The notes under the pieces are model-generated. The model saw only the letters and a program-made list of their open reading frames with translations. It did not search any database and was not told where the DNA came from. From Carallia brachiata (Eukaryota > Streptophyta > Magnoliopsida > Malpighiales > Rhizophoraceae): a stretch of DNA of 64,000 nucleotides. Shown here in pieces: positions 55,501 through 64,000 of this stretch (position 1 is its first letter; each line of letters starts with the position of its first letter). The position numbers and the translations under genes are program-made. The stretch covers positions 283,476-347,475 of the forward strand of contig JADCRB010000162.1 of the NCBI GenBank assembly GCA_021464245.1. The letters are read 5' to 3'.

Positions 55501-55838
55501 ATAGCGTTGTCCTTAATAAAATATCTAACCAAAATAAAAATGTAAAGTTTCTCGAATCCAAATAATACTTCACTCTATTTCACCGTGATGTGTTTTCACT
55601 GTAGGCTTTTAAGTTATGGTGGCAAAATGTGCAATTCATCCAACACCCAAGGTATGCTAAACCTGCATATAGGGAGGAAGCTCTATTACGCAATGAGAAA
55701 CTTCAATGCTGTAAAGCAGGTGAATGGGACAAAGATAAATGCACACAAACTGAAGAACACTGTGCCGGAAATTCAGCTGAGAGGAACTTTGGGATGCACT
55801 GTTTCAAGTGGAGAGACGCTCAATGGCCTTGGTCTTGA
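52565..55838 (+). CDS. DUF1365 family protein (one frame break)
   Basis: Five exons: 52565-52885, 53749-53860, 54348-54440, 54970-55170 and 55605-55838, with GT-AG introns of 863, 487, 529 and 434 bases. The protein begins with a hydrophobic helix (about residues 4-28), a likely membrane anchor. DUF1365 motifs follow in order: YEGIVWHERRRPVHHSFSY, LLTIPPSVGYVQNPLSLYYC, TPWGERVTFVFNP, WRIRASAPGDSL, then a C-terminal Cys-containing tail ending RDAQWPWS. Exon 1 has one extra C in the run at 52834-52836, which shifts the frame before HLSADEARRIAETAGPV. Without it all junction phases agree and the product would be 319 residues. The family's function is not established, and I do not assign one. The ATG chosen keeps the hydrophobic helix; an upstream in-frame ATG at 52547 is possible. 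Confidence 0.88.
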
Positions 55839-58136
55839 ACTTTGGGTAAACTTTTATTTCTAGTTTTTTTTTTTTTTTTTCCCCCTGGCTTTCTGCCTTC
55901 ATTTACAAGTCTCCTGTTACATGTGAATGTCGGGGTGGGCTATGTGCTTAGTAATGAGGCATTATCTCATTAGCGGTCCGCCGATCAGAAGTGCAGCCAT
56001 TCCTTCTCTACACCTAGACAGCAAGATGTTGATGGTGTCTCACTGCTAATTCAAGTGGGCATAACTCCTTTATTACATATTTACTGAAGTCAGTACAAAA
56101 CATGAGTTACCTTTATGGCAATGTGATGCTGAGTGGAATATCATAGTAGCACAAGCAACCAGATATTGGTTCATCATTCTGCCATGGGCATATGTATTTC
56201 ACATGCATCCAAATTGCACGCATAGAGGTATGTCATCAGTTAAGAAAAACCTTAGTAAAAACATCATGTTGAGCAATTTTTGTGGTGCAAACATTGAAAA
56301 TTACTTCTCCTTGGATTGTCAATTCACTATTTATAATATCATGGACTATATTACTATACGGCATGGGTACATGTTTGGAGATTTTTCCCGACTTTTTACT
56401 GGACTGACGTATCGAAATGCAACGAATCTTCAATTTTGTACAACCACATTGATAAAATGTAGAAAAAAAATTTATATTTTATCGCTTTATTTTATTGTAC
56501 AAAATATTAATGTGGTTGCACAAAATTAAAGATTCGTTTGGACAAAAAGTTTGGAAAAAATCTTTGCATGTTTACTTTTTTCCATTGCTATATTTTGTTC
56601 CATTGCTATATTATTATGAGTTTGTGGCTATTAATTGTCACGGTTACTCAGATCACAAATTGTATGGTCAGCAGGAAATAGCAGCAGCTTTTGCTCATCC
56701 TTGTTTGTCTTGATTAAGAAGCCCCCCTTTGCCTGCACTGGTCCTTTTAAATTTTTTTATCTAGCTTGTATAAATTTTAAAAGTTTCATTATAATTTTTT
56801 TCTGCCACTAATTTCTTTTCGAAGTTATCTCATGCATTAGACACATAAAATACTGTTTTCAAAATTTTTAGAACATATATTTAATAATTCTTTATTTTTT
56901 CTATGACCTTTATTTTAATACTTATATTGGATATCTTAAGTTAGAAGTTGTTTAATATCATGTTCCATACATAAAATATTCTTTTAAAATTTTAACAGAA
57001 TGCTTAATACAAAATAAAATGACAAAGTTTATAAATTATACATTAGAAAAATAATAAATTTATTTAAACCATTTATATTGCATATGTAATCCTTGACATA
57101 ATATATCTAAAATATTTTACAGTCTGCCTATATCCTGATTTTCTAGGAGTGTATATATATATATTTTTCATTTAGGCATCACGCTATGTTTCATTTGTCA
57201 CGTCCAATTTATTAAAGATTTCAGTCGGACTACAAATTATTCATGAACAGATTTAAAAATTCAGTAAAAAAAAAAGATTTAAAAATAAAATAAAATAAAA
57301 AAGAAGAAGAAGAAGAGAAAATAGTGACGCGTAAGGTGGGCCACAACTAACGATTTGGGCCAGAGATTCGTCGGATGGGGCCTAATCTCTAAAAGGAATG
57401 TAATGGCTAAGATCTGTCAATGTTTTAAGCCTTAAAAAAAAAAATAAAAAAGTGTTTTAAGCCTATTGTGGATTTTCTTTTTAGTTTTCTTTTTTTTTTG
57501 GAAGTCCAAAAAACAATAGTTAGAATCTTTTTCTTGTGGGCTTTTTTTCTGTCTCTTTTTCTGAAAATGGGCCTCCGCGTTAGAATACTTGTCAAACAGC
57601 AAACCCAACCCTCTACATGCTTCTTTTGCCATCTAGGGCACGTGTCTGATGAGTAGGTACGTCACCACAATCGACCATGTGGTAATTTTTATTTTTATCA
57701 AAAAATATTTTTTAAACACGAAACTATAAAAATATAATAAATGCATAATGATTTACATTATTATATAGGAAAAGATATACTGAATTCAAAAAATTAAATA
57801 ATAAATAAAATTTTAAATTAATTACGTATCTATCACGTATTTTATAAACGTATTTATATAGTTTTACTTTATTTTTAAGACCTTTTTACCCAACTTGAAA
57901 GAAAGAAAAAAGAAATATAAAAATTTTAATAAAAAAAATTGGCCTATTTCTTTTAGCATTGAAATGATTTGCTTATAGTCTATTAATAGTTAATAAAGAG
58001 AGAGATTACAAGTATACAAACACTAAAATAAATACACATCATACTAATATAAAGTCTATGTAAATTCTATACTTAAATAGATTAAGACTAATCCCAAACT
58101 TACTATTTCTTTTGTCTATGTAATCCTTTTGTATAT
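55839..58136. other. Intergenic, contains an inverted-repeat hairpin
   Basis: Probable 3' UTR of the DUF1365 gene at its start. The rest is non-coding and AT-rich, except for the hairpin at 56421-56538 and a small GAA repeat near 57302-57315. Confidence 0.5.
56421..56538. repeat. Inverted repeat with 30-bp stem
   Basis: Arms at 56421-56450 (AACGAATCTTCAATTTTGTA onward) and 56509-56538 are reverse complements except at two positions. A second, smaller inverted repeat (GATAAAAT / ATTTTATC) lies inside the loop. It could be a small MITE or an RNA hairpin. Confidence 0.85.
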
Positions 58137-58333
58137 AAAATCAGCAAACGTTAGTGCGGATAGTAAGGATCTGTCACCGTTTAACCAGAAGTGTCGAGTT
58201 CGAGTCATTAGAAATGTAGTCGCGTTACATATTTGTTGGGAGACCTTTGCCACCCTTTGAATTCCTGCCTAAATCGGTTCAAATTAATTAAATCATTAGA
58301 CTGGACACTAGACGATTTTAAATAAAAAAAAAA
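58137..58333 (+). mobile_element. tRNA-derived SINE, copy 2
   Basis: Homologous to 3330-3537 in the opposite orientation. A-box-like TTAGTGCGGATAG and B-box-like GAGTTCGAGTC lie near the 5' end, the shared body motif GGGAGACCTTTG follows, and an A run at 58324-58333 ends the element. A near-perfect direct repeat flanks it: CTTTTGTATATAA at 58126-58138 and CTTTTGTTATATAA at 58336-58349. That is the target-site duplication expected of LINE-driven retroposition. Confidence 0.85.
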
Positions 58334-58466
58334 TTCTTTTGTTATATAATGGAATGACTTTTTCTGTTGGATCCAAAAAAAAAAAAAAACCTATATCTCT
58401 TGGGACCTAGGAGATTAATCTAGAACTTTCTATGATCATCAATTAAATTCTAAAAACAAAGAATAA

Positions 58467-58473
58467 TATAAAT
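58467..58473 (+). promoter_or_regulatory. TATA-like box of the CS/SGS gene
   Basis: TATAAAT about 200 bases before the ATG. The distance is long for a single leader, so this assignment is tentative. Confidence 0.35.
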
Positions 58474-58569
58474 GGAAAGCCCCAAATTGCCCCTCCAATG
58501 CGCTGGCTGGCCGGCCGGTTGGCGGGAGGAGGGTTCTAGCATTTTCCACACACTGTTGCTCTCTGTCTA

Positions 58570-58577
58570 AAACCCTA
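58570..58577 (+). promoter_or_regulatory. Telo-box near the CS/SGS gene start
   Basis: AAACCCTA, a motif commonly found near transcription starts of plant growth and translation-related genes. It lies about 90 bases before the ATG. Confidence 0.5.
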
Positions 58578-58664
58578 GAAAAAAATAAATTAAAGGCGCA
58601 AAACTCTCTCTTGCTCGCTCTGTAGAAACAAAATTACTGAGAAGGGAAGAAGAAGAAAAGAAAA

Positions 58665-60339
58665 ATGGGAGAGGAAGTGGCAATGGATTTGGAGGAGCTG
58701 AGGCAGTTGCAGAGCATAGCCAAGCGCCCTCGCGTTCTCTCTCTCATCTCCTCCCATATTCGTTCCTTGGAGAAGGAGGTTTTTCTTTTTTTTTTTCTTT
58801 TTTTTTTTTTCATTTCCTCTTTTTTTTTTCATTTTAATTTTATTTCTTGGGCTTATTGTGTTTATTTTGTTTACTTTTCAAATGGGGTCTTTCTTTTTTA
58901 ATTTTTTAATTTATTGTTTATTTTGATTGATTAATTGATTAATTGATTGATTATTGATTGATCGATCATTTGGGTCTGTTTTTGTTTAACCTGATTGATC
59001 ACTTTGTTCATAATTAAGATAGTGAAGTTAAAGATGAGTTATAATTGATCACTTTGTTCATAATTAAGATAGTGAAGTTAAAGATGAGTTATAATTGATC
59101 ACTTTGTTCATAATTAAGATAGTGAAGTTAAAGATGAGTTATAATTCAATTAGAACAGGAGTGGAGTCCAGGACTGAACGGACTTTTAGTCGGAGCCATT
59201 GAAAGAAGGGAAAATTTGTGTAAGTTATGAGGAAGCGGTCAATTTCACCCGTAGTAGACACACACAGTTTCACACCATTGTGTTATTTTGCCTACATTTT
59301 TCACTCTTTGGGTGCATGAGGGTCTGCTCTTATTGTTGTTGTTGGGATTACAGCTTTGTAGGATTAAGGCTTTTTGGCTGCTGCAGTTGTTGTTGGTGGG
59401 TGCACGAGGGTATGTGTCTGCCGTCTAGGACGATAGGACGGATTGGGTTTACAGTGCTCCAATCAATATTTGTGGGGATGGCCGTCTTGCTATTGACAAC
59501 AAATATGGCCTTTTAACTGGAATTTTGACAATTCTAGGAAAGTTTTTTGTATCATGGGAGTGCTTCATCTTTATGGTAAATGGATTATCAGTGGTTTCGC
59601 AGCAGGATTTGTGTGTAATGTATTTGACTTTGAGATGTCATCGTAGTTTTGATCTAGTAGGCAATTTTGTTTGGTGAATGTCTTGGCATAGCGCTGCTAT
59701 CGTTGGAGACACTACCTTATTGAATTGTTCTAAGTTTGTAAATTTTAAGATTCCAATGGGAATTCTTTGTGTGCCTTGTGCTTGTGGCACTAAAATTTTT
59801 AATCTTTTGTTGCTTTCTACAGTTGACAAAGGATCCCATTCCTACTTCAACTCCAACTCCGACACCAATTTCTGCCAGTGTCAAGGTGCCTGCAACAACT
59901 TCGCTTAATTATGTTACACTGGCATCTTTCAGCTGGGATCAGGATACTGACAAAGTCAAGGTAACGAGCGTGCAATCAATCTGCCTGGGAGTCTGGTTCT
60001 GCTTTCGAGAAATTTCCTCACATGCTAACTGTGTTATTTCAATTTTTGCCTTGCTTTGCTCTTTGCTGTCCTTAGATTTATGTCTCCCTGGAGGGTGTTG
60101 AGCAGGAGAAAATTGAGACAGAGTTTAAGCCAATGTCATTTGATATTAAGTTCCATGATGTCCATGGAAAAAACTATCGATTGACAATGCCAAAATTGAA
60201 CAAGGAGATTGTACCAGAGAAATCTAAAGTGTTAGCTAAGCCTACAAGGGTCGTCATCACTTTATTCAAAGCTTCTAAGGGGAATTGGTTAGATTTGCAC
60301 TTCAAAGAGGACAAGGTAAAGCATAAATACCCAAAGCTG

Positions 60340-60382
<43 letters not shown>

Positions 60383-60802
60383 AGCTTTGTGGAATAGGCA
60401 GTCAGGTTTGATGTGCATTGTTTGAACATAGAAATGGAAATATTAGTCTCAGGACAAATTCTCTCATTTTACAGTTGAAGCCAAACCTGGATAAAGAGCG
60501 GGACCCCATGGCAGGAATTATGGACTTGATGAAGGTAGAATTTTTTGTTGCTTTATGGCTATTTATGCTTTTGGATCTATCTGCAAAGGCACATATTTAC
60601 TTCCCCCAACTGATTGATGTATTTTGTCTGTGCTGGTTGAGCTATGTATGTTCTAGTGATTGTGTTTAAAACTGTCGTGCTTTATCACAAATTGCAGAAT
60701 ATGTATGAGGAAGGGGATGATGAAATGAAAAGGACAATTGCAAAAGCATGGACTGATGCGAGATCAGGGAAGACAGCTGACCCCTTGAAGGGGTATCCTT
60801 AG
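58665..60802 (+). CDS. CacyBP/SIP-like protein with CS and SGS domains
   Basis: Five exons with phase-0 GT-AG junctions: 58665-58778, 59823-59960, 60076-60315, 60475-60534 and 60698-60802, giving 218 residues, a normal length for calcyclin-binding protein homologues. Residues 1-45 are a helical N-terminal segment (LEELRQLQSIAKRPRVL). A Pro/Thr-rich linker follows (about 43-53). The CS domain spans about 67-155 (SFSWDQDTDKVKIYVSLEGV, MSFDIKFHDVHGKNYRL). The SGS region follows to the end (NWLDLHFKED, DPMAGIMDLMKNMYEEGDDE). The family acts as an adaptor in SCF/SIAH-type ubiquitination and Hsp90-client complexes in animals; the plant role is less defined. The frame is intact. An SGT1 identity is unlikely because there is no TPR region. 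Confidence 0.93.
58779..59822 (+). other. Intron 1 of the CacyBP-like gene
   Basis: A 1044-base intron beginning in a T-rich tract. It contains a TTGAT-rich stretch (about 58923-58963) and a triplicated 50-bp repeat, listed separately. Confidence 0.85.
58994..59146. repeat. Three identical 50-bp tandem repeats
   Basis: A 50-base unit starting ATTGATCACTTTGTTCATAA is repeated three times with no observed differences (58994, 59044, 59094), inside intron 1. Identity of the copies implies recent expansion or a polymorphic minisatellite. Confidence 0.95.
60341..60381. repeat. Compound (CT)n(CA)n microsatellite
   Basis: About nine CT units followed by about eleven CA units within intron 3 of the CacyBP-like gene. 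Confidence 0.9.
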
Positions 60803-60820
60803 AACCAATTTGGAGTTCAG

Positions 60821-60914
60821 GGAATTCTCCAAGCTGCATCTCGGCATGAATTCTAGATCTGTTTGCTGGAATCCTCTAAGCTGCATCTTGGCATGAATTC
60901 TAGATCTATTTGCT
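60821..60914. repeat. 47-bp tandem duplication in the 3' UTR
   Basis: Two adjacent 47-base copies beginning GGAAT[T/C]CTC and containing AAGCTGCATCT[C/T]GGCATGAAT, a few differences between them, just after the CacyBP-like stop codon. Confidence 0.9.
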
Positions 60915-61700
60915 TTCTAATGCTTCGCTTTGCACTGGTTTCTGTACTGGATTATGTTCAAGAACTTTTTTTTGTTTTGAAATCTGTGCTTGGAATGGTG
61001 GTTTAATCTTTCTTAGATGTAGATTGTGGTTTGCATCCATTATGCTAAAGTGAAAGCAAGGTGGCCCGACAACTGGTTTTTGAATGTAGGACAGGTCCAC
61101 TTAAGATATGTAAGAACTATCAAATATAAACTGCACTTTGAACTAAGTTGCATTGCGCCTTAACACTACATATTGGCATGGTCAATTGATTCCGAGGATG
61201 AACTCACAGGAGAGCAAATTCTATCATGCCTAGCACATGTGCGTTTAGGACGTTCGATGCGTTGCAAGATCTGATTTCGTCCCCTCCCAAGTGAACCACC
61301 GCATAGAAGGGTGCAGTCCCTAGTGCATTTATGCCTCATCCAAAGGGCTGTATCTACAAATTCTCCGCTTTATTATCAGCTGCATGATTTTGCCAGGAAA
61401 ACATCTGCACCCTTTGCAGACGCTATGCGCGATAGTCGTCTCTGAAAAATAGAGCCACTGGCTGACAGACACCAAAATAGCTCAGTTCCCTACCGGATGT
61501 TCTGTAATTCCTGGACATAAAAGCGTCGTGCAAAGAGCCGGTGGCAAGAGGCTAAGAGCGGGAATTCAAACCTACGCTCTTGCTCACCTTTGCCTTCCTG
61601 CTAATGTGGCCTGACTATTTCTATTATGGACGAAAAATTAAAACAAAAAGTCTTTTGCAAATGGGGAACTTCAGACAACAACGTCGTCCAAACTAGAGCC
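60915..61700. other. CacyBP-like 3' region and unexplained GC-richer block
   Basis: The first part is likely 3' UTR. At about 61190-61600 there is a GC-richer block whose minus strand carries a B-box-like GGTTTGAATTCCC (about 61571) after an A-box-like TAGCAGGAAGG (about 61600). It may be a SINE or composite insertion. No protein frame was recognised. Confidence 0.35.
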
Positions 61701-62042
61701 TCTCAGAGACAAGTCTTGACACAAGCTTGTAATATGACGGTCTGCAGATTGGGGGCAATGCAACAATATCAAATATGGCATGTTGGCAAGACAAACGTGT
61801 CATACAAAGAGCATATAGTAATAAACATCCAATCCATAATAGTGTCCAACATTGTAATAAAAAAAACACCACACACACACACCCTCTAGAAGTTGTTGTT
61901 GCAGAACTATTTGGGAAGCAAATAAACCATGTAAACATAAAAATGAGTGCCACTGAAAATAAATAATTTGAACAGCACAGACCTTTCCCATCCCTGGAGG
62001 AGCAAACAGAAAAATGCCTTTCTGTGGTGACAGAAAGACCGC
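61701..62042 (-). pseudogene. Possible AAA ATPase fragment (Walker A exon)
   Basis: Minus-strand 62042-61983 encodes AVFLSPQKGIFLFAPPGMGK, matching the Walker A region of AAA ATPases (family form KGVLLYGPPGTGK, here GM for GT). It is bounded by AG before and GT after. About 230 bases on, after a CTGCAG acceptor, TVILQACVKTC continues like the following helix, then a stop. No further AAA motifs (Walker B, SRH) are visible. It is best read as a decayed gene fragment. Confidence 0.35.
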
Positions 62043-62442
62043 CTGGACAATGGGACAAGGTCAACTTCGTTAAGAAAACAGCACCTAAAAACCTTACTTC
62101 GGAGCAAAAGTTTAGCCCACCAATGCAAGTCTTACAGTATTTTCAAAGTGATGGGTCAAGTGGGTCAAGTGGGCTGGGTCTGGATGGGCTAAGTTACGTT
62201 TTGTTCATAGCACTTTGAGAGTTGTTATTCATATGTTGTCGACACATGTCAGCATCTCCTTAATCCTCATATTGTCCTTCGTTTTCCACCGTTAGATCTG
62301 TTCTTTTTATACTTTCTCTGCCGCTCTCTTCCTCTCCGTTATCCGCCATTGAATGTTTTTGCCAATATGTTGACAGACACGTGCCAGCATTTCCTTAATA
62401 CCTATATTCTCCTTCTGTTCCCACTGATAGATCTATTTTTTA

Positions 62443-63478
62443 GGGTGTATTTGTTTCATGGGATAAAATAAAATATGATATGTTAGTGGTCAACTATTCC
62501 ACTTTATCTCATATTTAGTTGGTTAATAAAATAGGTATAGGATAGATTAGTGTGGACTTACTATCCCATTAATATGAGATAGTACTATCCCATGAATATG
62601 AGATAGTATTATCCCTCTAACTCTTATAAGTTAGTCTATCTCACATCATGGACTAGTGCTAATAAGTTATATATTTACTAAAATATCCTCTTAATTAAAA
62701 TAAATTTTAAATATTTTTTAAAAATTACATAAAATTTAAAAAATTCATTTCTCTCTCATCTTCTCTCTTTTCCCTTCTCTCTCCTCCCTCCTCTTTCTCA
62801 CTCCTCGTCTCTCTCTCTTTCCTTTCTCTCTCCTCCTCTTCTCTCTCTCAATTCTTGTCTCTCTCTCTTCCCTTTCTCTCTCCTCCCTTTTCTCTCTCTC
62901 ACTCCTCATCTCTCTCTCTTCCCTTTCTCTCCCCTCCCTCCTCCATCCTCCCTTCCTTTCTCTCTCCTCTCCTCTCTCTCTCTCTCGTGCTCATTCTTTC
63001 TTTTTTTTTTTCATAAAAATTTGAAAATTTATCTCTTAAAATTTATTTAATTTTTCCTCAAAAAATTTTAAAAAATATTAATCTTTTTTTTTATATTTTA
63101 AAATTTATTTGTATAAATAAAATTAATAATTAATTTAAAAAAATATTTTTTCATACAAAATTGAAAAATTATAAACAGTATAATGTATAATAACATAAAA
63201 AATAAATATTAATTTCATTACTTAATTTTAATTAATTTTAATAAAAATATTAAAATTAATAGTAAATGTAAATCAATTATTTCTAAGGGTAAAAAAGTAA
63301 TTTTGATATACTATACTATTCTATCCCATATCATCTAAACATTAAATAGAATAACTATTCTATATTATTTGATGACATTTAAATATAATATAAGCTAGTA
63401 ATCTAGTCTATCCTATACTATATCAGCCTATACTATCTTATACAGTACTGTCCAGTCTGTGTACCAAATGCACCTTTA
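62443..63478. mobile_element. Non-autonomous TIR element with CT-rich core
   Basis: The left end GGGTGTATTTG and the right end (reverse complement GGTGCATTTGG) are inverted. Both subterminal zones are rich in short tracts such as ATGAGATAGTACTATCCC and ACTATACTATTC. TTTA flanks both sides as a possible target duplication. The core (about 62745-63000) is a CT-rich repeated tract. No transposase is encoded. Confidence 0.55.
62745..63000. repeat. CT-rich minisatellite
   Basis: Imperfect repeated units of roughly 50 to 60 bases containing TCTCTCTC, TTCCCTTTCTCTC and CTCCTC blocks. It is strongly asymmetric, with pyrimidines on the plus strand, and may form triplex DNA. Confidence 0.8.
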
Positions 63479-63832
63479 TGCGTTTGTTTGTTTTGTAAGG
63501 GTAAAAAGGAAAGAAGAAAAAATTGTAATTATTATTATTATTATTTTTTCTTAAGTTCTTCATTGTTCCAAATAATTTTATTTTTTTATTACTTTTTCTC
63601 TCACAAATTATTATCATTTTTTCTTTCATCATATTTCTTTTCCCTTAATTTTTACACTACTCTAAACAATTTTAGTTTTTTTTGCCCCTTTTTCTTTCCT
63701 AAACTATTATTTATTTTTTTCACCATACTTTCTTTTTCTTAATTTTCTCCACCACTTCAAATAAATTTATTTTCTTTCTCCTTTTTTTTCTCCCTCTCTT
63801 TCCCACCCTTCCTGATACTCCAAACACATTAT
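63479..63832. mobile_element. Possible second short TIR element, pyrimidine-rich
   Basis: The left end ATGCGTTTGTTTG and the reverse complement of the right end (ATGTGTTTGGAGT) are inverted-like. The interior consists of diverged units of about 100 bases rich in T and C. It abuts the previous element. Boundaries are tentative. Confidence 0.35.
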
Positions 63833-64000
63833 ACTCTCTAGAGGGTGCCAGATTTGACGGAGAGGACAGCTATACAAGTTTTTCACTGTTTGATTTATTC
63901 TTTTATACCGCGTGAGACTGAGGCGTGAGATTTGAGAGAAAGAAGACTTATTCTTTATATAACTTATAACTTAATGACGATCAAAAAATATTCTTATTTT
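63833..64000. other. Window end, nothing recognised
   Basis: Short mixed-composition tail without a recognisable feature. Confidence 0.5.

Noticed and set aside
1..64000. CRISPR array, phage or bacterial operon
   Set aside because: Introns, promoter style and plant gene families show nuclear plant DNA; no regularly spaced repeats of CRISPR type were seen.

Overview
The window looks like nuclear DNA from a flowering plant, most likely a eudicot. It is AT-rich and gene-sparse, with GT-AG introns, polypyrimidine tracts, degenerate retroelements and four recognisable plant nuclear genes. I could not fix the species from the sequence.

Layout. From 1 to about 18.7 kb there is no intact gene. This stretch holds a non-autonomous transposon-like element (about 100-851), a SINE (3330-3537), two decayed LINE RNase H fragments (8674-9030 and 15733-16315), a 190-bp tandem duplication (11155-11535) and AT-rich filler. 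At 18.77-21.55 kb lies an intronless 9-cis-epoxycarotenoid dioxygenase (NCED, 604 aa), the abscisic-acid-committing enzyme, behind a promoter with four ABRE/G-box motifs. From 21.6 to 46.4 kb there is a gene desert with a second, inverted copy of the first element (27334-28028), a 255-bp tandem duplication, an LTR remnant and SINE-like pieces.

From 46.5 to 61 kb there are three spliced housekeeping-type genes: plastid pyruvate dehydrogenase E1 beta (minus strand, 4 exons), a DUF1365 protein (plus, 5 exons) and a CacyBP/SIP-like CS+SGS protein (plus, 5 exons). The last 3 kb contains a possible AAA ATPase relic and two adjacent transposon-like elements with long CT-rich interiors.

NCED and PDH E1 beta products are both expected in plastids, but the four genes form no obvious pathway cluster. 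The most notable coding observation is three single-base frame breaks in otherwise well-preserved genes: two in PDH E1 beta and one in DUF1365. These are either residual assembly indels or real lesions. I found no convincing evidence of a new biological system. The strongest non-genic structures are the inverted pair of hAT/MITE-like elements, the SINE family with a recognisable target-site duplication, and a 30-bp-stem hairpin whose only mismatches become G-U pairs on the minus strand.
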